From JBBRZF01 sp038236965 (GTDB taxonomy: Bacteria > Acidobacteriota > Terriglobia > Terriglobales > Acidobacteriaceae): a stretch of DNA of 12,032 nucleotides. Where the stretch lies: positions 1 to 12,032 of the forward strand of contig JBBRZF010000108.1 of the NCBI GenBank assembly GCA_038236965.1. Reading direction: 5' to 3'. Position numbers and translations under genes: made by a program. Under the pieces are notes generated by a model that saw nothing but the letters and a program-made list of their open reading frames with translations, did no database searches and was not told the DNA's origin. Shown one piece after another: positions 1 to 6,704 of this stretch (the first letter of the stretch is position 1; each line of letters begins with the position of its first letter).

Positions 1-1
1 C

Positions 2-172
2 GGTACGATCAGCGACATCCGCGTGCTCAACAGCGTACATGAAAAGCTGGACGCCAGCGCCATCCGGGCGCTGCAACGCTGGAAGTTCACGCCGGGCAGC
101 AAGCATGGAGTTCCCGTCGACCTGGAAGCCGTGGTGCAGGTCCCATTCCGAGCGAAACACTTCAGTTACTGA
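2..172 (+). CDS. TonB C-terminal domain protein (5' partial)
   Basis: Only the last 56 residues are in the window; the gene enters from the left edge. The reading frame starting at base 2 runs to a TGA at 170-172. The fragment contains the late part of a TonB_C fold: a strand (GTISDIRVLNS), a helix ending in AIRALQRWKFTPG, and a final strand (VDLEAVVQVPFR). The pattern 'LDASAIRALQRWKFTPG' is the family signature seen in energy-transducer TonB and in stand-alone TonB-like periplasmic proteins. TonB carries energy from the inner-membrane ExbBD complex to outer-membrane receptors; whether this copy is a true transducer or a fusion cannot be told without its N-terminus. It converges with the next gene only 16 bases away, and no hairpin terminator is visible between them. 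Confidence 0.85.
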   Translation, partial: GTISDIRVLNSVHEKLDASAIRALQRWKFTPGSKHGVPVDLEAVVQVPFRAKHFSY

Positions 173-188
173 TATTGATTTTTCTGGA

Positions 189-2453
189 CTAACCGGCGAA
201 CGCCGCGGAACCGCGCGAGTGGTGGATCAACTGGTCCAAAGCCTCGCTGGTGCATACCTCGTAATACTTTCTGTCGGTCCACGTCTTCAGCGAAAAATCG
301 CGCGCATCGATGTGCGGGATGTTCGCCTCGCGAACCAGGATGCGGTGGAAGCTGCCGGAGGCGAGCGGAACCAATCCGCTGTAGAGACGCACGGTCTCCT
401 GTCCCCAGAGAACGGGTAATTCCAACTCGTGCAGTTCGAGCGAGATCTCCTGTTGCAGTTTCTGGAAGGCAACGGGATTGATCTGAATGCCGCCGATGTT
501 GTAACGGAGAAGGAATTCGTCGGGAGTTCCGCCGGTATCGACATCATCGACGGTCTGGAACGAAAAGACATTGAAGAAGCTTCCCGAGCCGGCGAGATAT
601 TTTCGCGCACCCTTGCTACAGGAGGAAAGGCGATCGCTTTCGTTCAGCGCCTTGGAGATCATGATGCGGGAGTTGCCGTCCATGAGGTACATGGGGGCGG
701 AGTCCTGGAAACAGATGCCGATGCCCAGTTCGAGGATGGGCAGTCCCGCTTTTTGCGATTGCTCGTTGTAACCGCGCACCAGTTCGATCATCTGGCGCGC
801 CAGCATACAGGTGCGCGCGACTCCGAAGCTTTGTTCGCCTTCGCGTTCGAAGGTGGCGAGAATCACGGCATCGCCTTCGATGAATACCTTGGTGGCCGCA
901 TAGATGGGCAACAACTTGTTCACGGGTTCGTAAAAGTTGAGGCTGAAATACGAGGCGGGATTCAATCCGCGCTCGTAGAGCGTACGCGTCAAGGTTGTTG
1001 AGTCGCGAATATCGGCCTTCAAAATGATGTGGTCGATAACCCTCTCTTCGGCGGGACGCTGCTCCTCGGGCAAGAGGAATTCGTACAGGGTGCTGTTGAT
1101 GGCCGAGAGTTCGCGGAGTTTTTCGTTGAGGATGACGTTGATGCTGTCGGACGCCGAGTTCAGGGCCTCCATGCGGCGGATGTCGCGGTGGTAACGCATG
1201 AAGTCCGAGAGGAACCTTCCTGCGAATTTTGCGCGTTCGGCGGAGTTGTAACTTTCCTGCTTCTTGACGGCGGCGTTGAGCCGCTCCTGGGATATTCTTC
1301 CGTGCTCCTCGAGCAACTGTTCGACGCGCTTGCGTTCGGTGCGTGAGATGAGAGCATTCTTCAACTGCTGAGGATTGATGAGGGGAGCGTATTCGCCGAG
1401 CAGCGGCACGACTTCGTAGGAAGCGATGACGTGTTCCATGACCCCCTCGGTCTCCAGCGATTCCTGCCAGGCCTGCAGAAGCACGCGCTGGGCCTTGCCA
1501 CGGGGCGTGCCCTCTTCGGGAGTTCCGCCGCCGACCATTTCCTGCGCGTTTTCCGGGGCGCTCAACCAGGCATCCAAGACGGCGCCGTTCTCGTCTCCGG
1601 GAAGAAGTTGGAGCGCGCGAAAGAAGTTTTGCGCAGCCTCGAGCAACAACTGAAAGCGATCGGGATCGCGATCGTAATTGCCGAGCATCACGTAATGTTC
1701 GGCGTTAAGGAAATCGTCGCGGCCGTCATCGGTAAACAGGAGACGATTCAGAAAAAGGTCGTAGGTGTTCGACTGCACGTCGCCGAGAAGCGAGCGACGC
1801 ATTCGCGCCACGTTCTCTTTTTCAATCTCGCGCAGGGTGGTGAACAGGTCCTGTCCCACTTTGCGGAGGACGATCTTCTTGGCGACCTGCAGTTTGGCGA
1901 AACGCTCGCGCATTTCCAATCCGCGCGGATTGGCTCGCGGTCCTTCGTAGCCCTTCAACTTTGCCCGACAACGTTCGAGCACCTGCGCGTATTGGGCGGT
2001 GATCTCCGATCGGAGCAGTTTGATCAGCGCCAGGCGAGCCAAAAGATCGATGGAGCTATTTCCCAGATTCTTTGCCTGGTTGAGCGCGACGATCTGCAGT
2101 TCGGACAGGGCGCGCTTGAATTCCGTGACGGAATCCATTCGAGGCGGCGGAGGCGCGGGCGGGCCGCCGGTTTGCGGGCGCGGCATTCCCAAGGTTCGCT
2201 GCGGAGTCTGCGGCTGGCGAGTCGAGAGATCCTCTTCGACCAGATCTTCCACGCCGCCATGGCGGGCGATCAATCGCAGGATGTAGGCTCGCGCCATCTC
2301 GGTGAATTTCGGACTGATAAAGACGTCGCTACGCAGGTTGTCCACTCCGCGCGACAACCCTTCGAGAGCAATCTCCGGCGTATACGAAGCAAGCTTCATC
2401 TGCTTCGCCGCCTCGGCGACACTCACCTTCTCGAAAAATGAAAATCGTGCCAT
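189..2453 (-). CDS. Large protein with C-terminal class III nucleotide-cyclase-like domain
   Basis: 754 residues, no signal peptide or obvious membrane helix, so probably cytoplasmic. Residues 1-85 and about 110-470 look mostly helical and are not recognised; they are joined by a Pro/Gly-rich linker with PPAPPPP at about 98-104. Residues about 473-620 resemble a class III adenylate/guanylate cyclase: ADIRDSTTL (D481), IEGDAVI (D528), LGIGI (576-580) and a helix with N604 and R608 in the NxxxR spacing. D481 and D528 match the two metal-binding Asp and N604/R608 the transition-state pair of the family. The positions that usually select the purine look changed (F524 in place of Lys, I597 in place of Asp). 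A further 130 residues follow, of unknown role. The ATG at 2453 has only a weak ribosome site. Activity and product are therefore unproven: it may be a cyclase, a divergent one, or a nucleotide-binding regulator. Confidence 0.7.
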   Translation of the reverse strand: MARFSFFEKVSVAEAAKQMKLASYTPEIALEGLSRGVDNLRSDVFISPKFTEMARAYILRLIARHGGVEDLVEEDLSTRQPQTPQRTLGMPRPQTGGPPAPPPPRMDSVTEFKRALSELQIVALNQAKNLGNSSIDLLARLALIKLLRSEITAQYAQVLERCRAKLKGYEGPRANPRGLEMRERFAKLQVAKKIVLRKVGQDLFTTLREIEKENVARMRRSLLGDVQSNTYDLFLNRLLFTDDGRDDFLNAEHYVMLGNYDRDPDRFQLLLEAAQNFFRALQLLPGDENGAVLDAWLSAPENAQEMVGGGTPEEGTPRGKAQRVLLQAWQESLETEGVMEHVIASYEVVPLLGEYAPLINPQQLKNALISRTERKRVEQLLEEHGRISQERLNAAVKKQESYNSAERAKFAGRFLSDFMRYHRDIRRMEALNSASDSINVILNEKLRELSAINSTLYEFLLPEEQRPAEERVIDHIILKADIRDSTTLTRTLYERGLNPASYFSLNFYEPVNKLLPIYAATKVFIEGDAVILATFEREGEQSFGVARTCMLARQMIELVRGYNEQSQKAGLPILELGIGICFQDSAPMYLMDGNSRIMISKALNESDRLSSCSKGARKYLAGSGSFFNVFSFQTVDDVDTGGTPDEFLLRYNIGGIQINPVAFQKLQQEISLELHELELPVLWGQETVRLYSGLVPLASGSFHRILVREANIPHIDARDFSLKTWTDRKYYEVCTSEALDQLIHHSRGSAAFAG

Positions 2454-2566
2454 TGCGAACTCTACTCGCGACGCGCCTGCGGATACGCCAGCTACTCTGG
2501 AGATTGCGCAAACTCTACCACATCCAGCGCCAGCGAATGCTCCCTTAGTTCACCGATTCGTTATCG

Positions 2567-2594
2567 AAAATAGCACCTAATGCGCCAGAGGCAA
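2567..2594 (-). promoter_or_regulatory. Possible weak sigma70-like promoter for the cyclase-like gene
   Basis: On the minus strand TTGCCT (2594-2589) and TATTTT (2572-2567) are separated by 16 bases, each matching four of six consensus positions. It lies upstream of the ATG at 2453, after the terminator of the preceding gene, where a promoter is expected. The match is weak and could be chance. Confidence 0.25.
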
Positions 2595-2624
2595 AGTTAC
2601 CAATGGTGTCCGGCGCGGCAAGAA

Positions 2625-2649
2625 AAAAGGCGCCCGGAGAGCGCCTTTT
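2625..2649 (-). terminator. Rho-independent terminator of the M28 peptidase gene
   Basis: A perfect 9-bp stem (2625-2633 with 2641-2649, AAAAGGCGC/GCGCCTTTT) closes a 7-base loop. Read on the minus strand the stem is followed by further T residues (six T in all), 22 bases beyond the peptidase stop. The plus-strand side also ends in TTTT, so some bidirectional action is possible. Confidence 0.85.
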
Positions 2650-2671
2650 CAGGACAAGGAACGTGGGGGGA

Positions 2672-4360
2672 CTACTGTCCAGCCGCGACCTTGCGTCTGC
2701 TGGCGAATTCGTCGCCGGGCAACCACTGCACCAGGGCCGGCATATCTGCGGCTTTGTAGCCCAAAGCGAGCCCGAATCGCGCCATCACGGCATTGGCGCG
2801 ATAATCGGCGTCTTCGCGGAACTCGTCGGTCGGTTGATGGTAATTCTTGCCCATCTGTTCGGAGAACTTGTCCACCCACTCCTTGGGATGCCCTTCGAAC
2901 TTGCTGCCGGTATTGACCGAAAATGCGGGGACACCGACGCGGGCGAAGCTGAAGTGGTCGGAACGATAATATCCGCCGGACTCGGGATGTTGGGGGGCCA
3001 TCACGGCCATGCCGAAGTCTGCCGCCGTCTTATCAAATACGGGGGCGAAGTTCGTGCGCTCGTATCCGCCGGCAGAAACTTCCTTAGGGATTCCCAACGG
3101 ACGTATGGAATCGTAATTGAGATTGAGCGAGATCAAGTTGGCAGGAACCGGGGGATGCTGGCCGAGATAGTTCGAGCCCCAGAGGCCTTGCTCTTCGGCG
3201 GTGACGGCGGCGAAGATCATGGTGCGTTTCGGTTTGACCGGAGAGGAGGCTGCCGCGCGCGCCATCTCGATGACCATGGCCGTGCCAGTCGCGTTATCGA
3301 GAGCGCCGTTATAGATGTTGTCTCCGGGCATGTCGGGATGAATTCCGAGATGATCGTAGTGTCCCGTATAAATGACGGCTTCCTGCTTCCGTTTGGGGTC
3401 GGAGCCTTCGACGGCGCCGATGATATTCTGCGATTCAAAGGGACGCACTTTGCTTACGACATGCGACTTCACGGTCACGGTCAAGGGCACGGGTTTGAAT
3501 CCAGGCTTCTGGGCGGCGAGCATAAGGGCGTCGAGATTCTGTCCGCCAGCTTCAGCTATTTTTTTTGCGATCTCGAATTGCACCCATGCGGCGAGGTGCA
3601 ACTTGGGTGCCTTATCGGTGCGCAGGTAGGAGCGCTCGCCCGACCAGGAAGAGCGCACCACTTCCCATCCGTAGCTGGCCATTTCCGTGCGATGCACGAG
3701 GATGACGCCGGCAGCGCCCATCTTCGCCGCCTGCTCGAACTTGTAGGTCCAACGACCGTAGTAGGTGAGCGCCTTGCCCTTGAAAAACGCGTCGTCGGTG
3801 GAGGGAGGTTCGTTGACCAGCATCAGCAGGATCTTGCCTTTTACGTTGACGCCGGCATAGTCGTCCCAGTTGTATTCCGGAGCTGTGATCCCGTATCCGA
3901 CGAAGATGACGTTAGCATCGAGGTCGCTTATGGGGTTCTGCGATTCGTCCATCAACACGGCATCTTGCAACAGACGCAGGTCCATCTTCTCGCCGTTCGC
4001 GGCACCGATTTCCAGAGTGCTTCCCGGTTGCGTTGCGACGCCGACCATGGGGACTTTTTGTATGTAGGTACCGTTGTCGCCCATGGGCTTCAGTCCGGCA
4101 AGAGCGAATTGAGTGGCGATGTACTCGGCGGCGAGGTCTCCGCCGCGCTGTCCGGTTCCGCGTCCTTCGAGCAGGTCGCTGGAGAGGAACCTCACGTCGG
4201 CGCGAATGCGATCGGCGCTTACCGCCTGCATCGCCTGGAAAGCGCCTGCCGGCAGCGAACCGCCAGCTTTTGCATGGGACTGCCGGGCCTTACCGCGCGC
4301 GCCTGCCGGCACAACCGCCAGCGCGAATACCATCAGGATCGTTACAAGTGCTTTTCGCAT
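2672..4360 (-). CDS. Secreted M28-family zinc aminopeptidase with PA domain
   Basis: Hydrolyses N-terminal amino acids or short peptides outside the inner membrane. I chose the ATG at 4360 (562 residues) because GGAG lies 6 bases upstream and a signal peptide (MRKALVTILMVFALAVVPAGA) starts there; an in-frame ATG at 4405 has no ribosome site and would bury it. Numbered from 4360: a PA-type insert at about 150-270 (MGAAGVILVHRTEMASYG), then the M28 catalytic domain from about 310. The co-catalytic zinc ligands and base are visible: H334 in TGHYDHLG, D355 in NGALDNATG, E389/E390 in TAEEQGLWGS, D417 in NYDSIRPLG and H469 in RSDHFSFARVG. This is the layout of PA-containing M28 aminopeptidases; exact substrate is unknown. 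It lies 144 bases downstream of the thioredoxin-fold gene with a hairpin in between, so probably has its own transcript. An 8-base A tract occurs in its coding strand (3566-3559). Confidence 0.93.
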   Translation of the reverse strand: MRKALVTILMVFALAVVPAGARGKARQSHAKAGGSLPAGAFQAMQAVSADRIRADVRFLSSDLLEGRGTGQRGGDLAAEYIATQFALAGLKPMGDNGTYIQKVPMVGVATQPGSTLEIGAANGEKMDLRLLQDAVLMDESQNPISDLDANVIFVGYGITAPEYNWDDYAGVNVKGKILLMLVNEPPSTDDAFFKGKALTYYGRWTYKFEQAAKMGAAGVILVHRTEMASYGWEVVRSSWSGERSYLRTDKAPKLHLAAWVQFEIAKKIAEAGGQNLDALMLAAQKPGFKPVPLTVTVKSHVVSKVRPFESQNIIGAVEGSDPKRKQEAVIYTGHYDHLGIHPDMPGDNIYNGALDNATGTAMVIEMARAAASSPVKPKRTMIFAAVTAEEQGLWGSNYLGQHPPVPANLISLNLNYDSIRPLGIPKEVSAGGYERTNFAPVFDKTAADFGMAVMAPQHPESGGYYRSDHFSFARVGVPAFSVNTGSKFEGHPKEWVDKFSEQMGKNYHQPTDEFREDADYRANAVMARFGLALGYKAADMPALVQWLPGDEFASRRKVAAGQ

Positions 4361-4443
4361 CCATCGCTCCAGGAATGAATCTCTGCCCGCTAGAAAACTC
4401 TTCATTGTACGTAATGCGAGGCATTTACTCGCGAAAAGCGAAA

Positions 4444-4463
4444 GCCCGACAGGAACGCCGGGC
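4444..4463 (-). terminator. Probable terminator after the thioredoxin-fold gene
   Basis: On the minus strand GCCCG (4463-4459) and CGGGC (4448-4444) form a 5-bp GC stem with a 10-base loop, followed by a T-rich tract (TTTCGCTTTT). It lies about 40 bases beyond the stop of the gene at 4505. The stem is short, so efficiency is uncertain. Confidence 0.5.
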
Positions 4464-4472
4464 CAAGAGTGA

Positions 4473-4498
4473 GATCCGCAAACTGCGGATCAATTTTT
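4473..4498 (+). terminator. Hairpin with T tract on the plus strand
   Basis: GATCCGCA (4473-4480) and TGCGGATC (4484-4491) form a perfect 8-bp stem with a 3-base loop, followed by AATTTTT. It has terminator shape for plus-strand transcription, yet both adjacent genes are on the minus strand. In the minus-strand mRNA it would be a stable 3' hairpin just after the stop at 4505, possibly protecting the transcript end. Confidence 0.45.
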
Positions 4499-4504
4499 GG
4501 AGCT

Positions 4505-5002
4505 TCAACCAATGCGGTATTCAGAGACGTTCTCTTCGGGCTTGAAGAGCGGCGAAGACTTCGCGTCGTCGGCTGCGTACTTCGCGTGGATGGCCGCAAG
4601 TTCATCGCGCGACCAGCTCACAATGGTGGTCTCGATGGTTCCATCCTGCGCAATCTCGAAGACAGTGGGGACGTTCGTCAAACCGTAGGCGTTGGAGACA
4701 GCGTAGTTGGTACGTTCCTCGTCCAGCGCGGTTTCCATGGTAAGGCCATACTCTTTCATGAAGGCGCGGGTGTCGCTGTATCCATCCTCGGAGACGCCGA
4801 TGACGCGCACGCCCCGCTTTTGCAACGCTTTGTTAAGCCGCTCGACATAGGGCATTGCGTACTGACATACGGGACAGCCGATCTTGTAGAACGCGAGCAC
4901 GACAGGGCCTCTCAATAATGCCTTGCTCAACGCGAACTCCTCGCCCAGTGCGGTCTTGAGCCGAAAGTCCGGAGCCTTTGTTCCTGGTTTGAGTGCCTGC
5001 AT
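4505..5002 (-). CDS. Thioredoxin-fold redox protein (AhpC/TSA-TlpA-like) with CPVC motif
   Basis: 165 residues without signal peptide, so cytoplasmic. The N-terminus (GTKAPDFRLKTALGEEFALS) is the start typical of AhpC/TSA and TlpA-like proteins; the fold continues with VVLAFYKIGCPVCQ (C43 and C46), an SEDGYSDTRAFMKEYG segment and the cis-Pro loop NVPTVF (P112). The CxxC pair points to thiol-disulfide exchange or two-Cys peroxide reduction; the strict peroxiredoxin PxxxTxxC box is not present, so 'peroxiredoxin' would be too specific. The ATG at 5002 is preceded by AGGAG about 8-9 bases upstream. It starts 20 bases after the mutY stop and is probably co-transcribed with it, suggesting a shared role in coping with oxidative damage. 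Partner and substrate are unknown. Confidence 0.8.
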   Translation of the reverse strand: MQALKPGTKAPDFRLKTALGEEFALSKALLRGPVVLAFYKIGCPVCQYAMPYVERLNKALQKRGVRVIGVSEDGYSDTRAFMKEYGLTMETALDEERTNYAVSNAYGLTNVPTVFEIAQDGTIETTIVSWSRDELAAIHAKYAADDAKSSPLFKPEENVSEYRIG

Positions 5003-5022
5003 CTATTCAATCTCCTGCTGAT

Positions 5023-6054
5023 TTAGATTCGGATCAAGCTTTGCGGATTCGGCATGATTTCGAGCTTGCGAAGGATTTTACGGGCCAACCCGGTCAGGGG
5101 CAACAAGTCGACTTTTGCAAGAGAGACCCATGTGCCTCCCGGCACAGCAGTTTCGCTGGCGGCGATCACGGTCACGGAATAATCCGTGTTGGTGATGGAA
5201 TGTTTCACCTTGAGCAACGGCTTCGACAGGTCATGCTCCGCGGGGGGCAGCTCCCACATTCCGGCCATCAGGGATTCGCCCACACCACGCTGGACCAGCA
5301 ACACCGAATTCCGTCGCCGCGCCACGGAGTACACCAATTCTTTTTTCCTGCGCACATCGGGCGAAGGTGGGCGCGCCGCACCTTTCGACACGCACCACTT
5401 TCTTACGGGGCATGCGCCGCATTGCGGCTGCACCGGCGTACACACGGTTGCGCCTAGCTCCATCATGGACTGATTCCAATCGCCAGGACGCTGGCGGCTG
5501 AGCAGCGCTTCTGCCTCCGGCCAAAACTCCGGTTTTGCGAATGTACGTCCGCGCAACTGTTGGAGCACGCGCTCGACGTTGCCATCGACAACCGCCGCCG
5601 GATGGCCGAAGGCGATGCTGGCAATGGCCGCCGCCGTATATCGCCCGATGCCCGGCAGTTCGCGCAACTCGTCTGGCGTTCGTGGAAATTCACCGCCGCG
5701 TTGAACGATGATCTCCGCGACCGCGTGCATAGCGCGCGCGCGACGGTAATAGCCGAGGCCGCTCCACGCAGACAGCACATCCGGCAACCCGGCTTTGGCC
5801 AGCGACTGCACGGTCGGGAATCTTGCGAGGAACCGGCGATAGTACTCGAGCACTGCGGCGGCGCGGGTCTGTTGCAACATGATCTCCGAGACCCAGATGC
5901 GGTAGGCGTCCTTGGTTTCGCGCCATGGAAGCTCACGGCGATTGGCGTCGTACCAAGCCAGCAGCGCGCGCTGGAACGCAGACGTAGTCATCTTCGCGGT
6001 GACAGGGGGAGCAGCGCGTTTCGCGGGAGCTGGTTTCTTTCTGGACGGAGACAT
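5023..6054 (-). CDS. mutY: A/G-specific adenine glycosylase MutY
   Basis: Removes adenine mispaired with 8-oxoguanine, a base-excision repair enzyme acting on DNA. 343 residues. Visible landmarks: ELPWRETKDAYRIWVSEIMLQQTR with catalytic E57; the helix-hairpin-helix LPGIGRYTAAAIAS (133-146); catalytic D157 in VVDGNVERV; and the [4Fe-4S] loop C205-x6-C212-x2-C215-x5-C221, exactly the family spacing. Residues about 240-335 form the MutT/Nudix-like C-terminal domain that reads 8-oxoguanine (MAGMWELP at 263-270). In the loop usually reading FSH I see ITN (287-289), so the His is missing. The start is uncertain: the ATG at 6054 adds a basic Pro/Ala/Lys tail and lies only 11 bases from a good -10 box, while the in-frame ATG at 5991 gives an N-terminus of normal MutY length. 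First gene of a likely dicistron with the gene at 4505. Confidence 0.96.
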   Translation of the reverse strand: MSPSRKKPAPAKRAAPPVTAKMTTSAFQRALLAWYDANRRELPWRETKDAYRIWVSEIMLQQTRAAAVLEYYRRFLARFPTVQSLAKAGLPDVLSAWSGLGYYRRARAMHAVAEIIVQRGGEFPRTPDELRELPGIGRYTAAAIASIAFGHPAAVVDGNVERVLQQLRGRTFAKPEFWPEAEALLSRQRPGDWNQSMMELGATVCTPVQPQCGACPVRKWCVSKGAARPPSPDVRRKKELVYSVARRRNSVLLVQRGVGESLMAGMWELPPAEHDLSKPLLKVKHSITNTDYSVTVIAASETAVPGGTWVSLAKVDLLPLTGLARKILRKLEIMPNPQSLIRI

Positions 6055-6065
6055 CGCGTATTCCG

Positions 6066-6094
6066 ATTCTAAGTGTCTACGCGCTGGCTGCCAA
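6066..6094 (-). promoter_or_regulatory. Sigma70-like promoter of mutY
   Basis: On the minus strand TTGGCA (6094-6089), a 17-base spacer and TAGAAT (6071-6066): five of six matches in each box at ideal spacing. It lies between the divergent mutY and lipoprotein genes. Transcription would be expected to begin about 6058-6060, giving a leader of only a few bases to the ATG at 6054 or about 68 to the ATG at 5991. Confidence 0.65.
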
Positions 6095-6133
6095 CCTGAG
6101 TCGGGACAACACGGTCGAATAACCGGGCATCCT

Positions 6134-6151
6134 CTCTCCTTACTGGGAGAG
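6134..6151 (+). promoter_or_regulatory. Hairpin covering the ribosome binding site of the lipoprotein operon
   Basis: CTCTCC (6134-6139) pairs perfectly with GGAGAG (6146-6151) around a 6-base loop. The right arm is the Shine-Dalgarno sequence of the GTG start at 6156, so folding would hide it. It may damp or regulate translation of the first gene and, by coupling, of the whole operon. Only the pairing is seen; regulation is inferred. Confidence 0.4.
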
Positions 6152-6155
6152 TTCC

Positions 6156-6704
6156 GTGTCCAAATCGTTCATGTTGTTCATCGCGTCAGCAGCCCTGGCC
6201 ACCCTAAGCGCCTGTGGAGGCGGAGGCAGCAGCAGTAGCGCCAACCCTGTCGGCCCTCCCGGTACGGGAGGCGGAGGCGGCAACACAGGCGGCACCATCA
6301 TAACGCCGACGGTTGTCACGGTGGCGGCTGGCGGCACCGTCTCCGGCGTAGACATCATCGTTCCCTCGGGCAGTCCCGGCCTTAACGCCGTGGTTTTGGG
6401 AACGGCTGCCCCAAACAGTACCACGGCGTCAGCGTCCTCAACTGGAGACGTGATCCATCGCGGAGCTACGCGCCGGGTTCTGATCTTTGGCACAGGGCTT
6501 TCCTCCAAAGTGGAGATCACCATCTCCGGGCCGAGAGACATCGCGGTCACGAATCCGCAGACGATAAGCTCGGATACCGGGAAGCCTGGAGTGGAGTTCA
6601 CCGCGGTGGTTGACCCCAATGCCGCGCTGGGCGCACGCACGGTGCGTCTACGTTTTGGCAATGATGTTGCCACCTTTACTGGCGGGCTGGAGGTGATACC
6701 GTGA
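6156..6704 (+). CDS. Lipoprotein with Gly/Ser linker and IPT/Ig-like domain
   Basis: 182 residues. The start is GTG at 6156, with GGGAGAG at 6145-6151 just upstream. A type II signal peptide ends in the lipobox LSAC (C20); the residue after Cys is Gly, which in Gram-negatives fits transport to the outer membrane. Residues 21-46 are a Gly/Ser/Pro linker. The rest is beta-rich: TVVTVAAGGTVSGVDIIVPSG and then an IPT/TIG-like Ig module (RRVLIFGTGLSSKVEITISG, then VDPNAALGARTVRLRFGN), a pattern found in extracellular surface and enzyme-linked domains. The Ig assignment is by pattern and moderately sure. First gene of a coupled three-gene operon with the proteins below; its stop overlaps the next start (TGATG). 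It may anchor or present the downstream protease. Confidence 0.75.
   Translation: MSKSFMLFIASAALATLSACGGGGSSSSANPVGPPGTGGGGGNTGGTIITPTVVTVAAGGTVSGVDIIVPSGSPGLNAVVLGTAAPNSTTASASSTGDVIHRGATRRVLIFGTGLSSKVEITISGPRDIAVTNPQTISSDTGKPGVEFTAVVDPNAALGARTVRLRFGNDVATFTGGLEVIP

Noticed and set aside
1431..2441. 336-codon plus-strand frame opposite the cyclase-like gene
   Set aside because: Antisense shadow; no motif, no ribosome site, and the minus strand encodes the cyclase signature.
2603..4378. 591-codon open frame on the plus strand opposite the M28 peptidase
   Set aside because: It mirrors the peptidase frame in high-GC DNA and its protein shows no family pattern, whereas the opposite strand has all the zinc ligands and a signal peptide.
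4392..4397. TACAAT-like -10 box upstream of the M28 peptidase
   Set aside because: No acceptable -35 box lies 16-18 bases upstream on the minus strand, so I did not list it as a promoter.
4505..5002. Calling the CPVC protein a strict peroxiredoxin (Bcp/AhpC)
   Set aside because: The PxxxTxxC active-site box is absent; only the broader thioredoxin-fold AhpC/TSA-TlpA group is supported.
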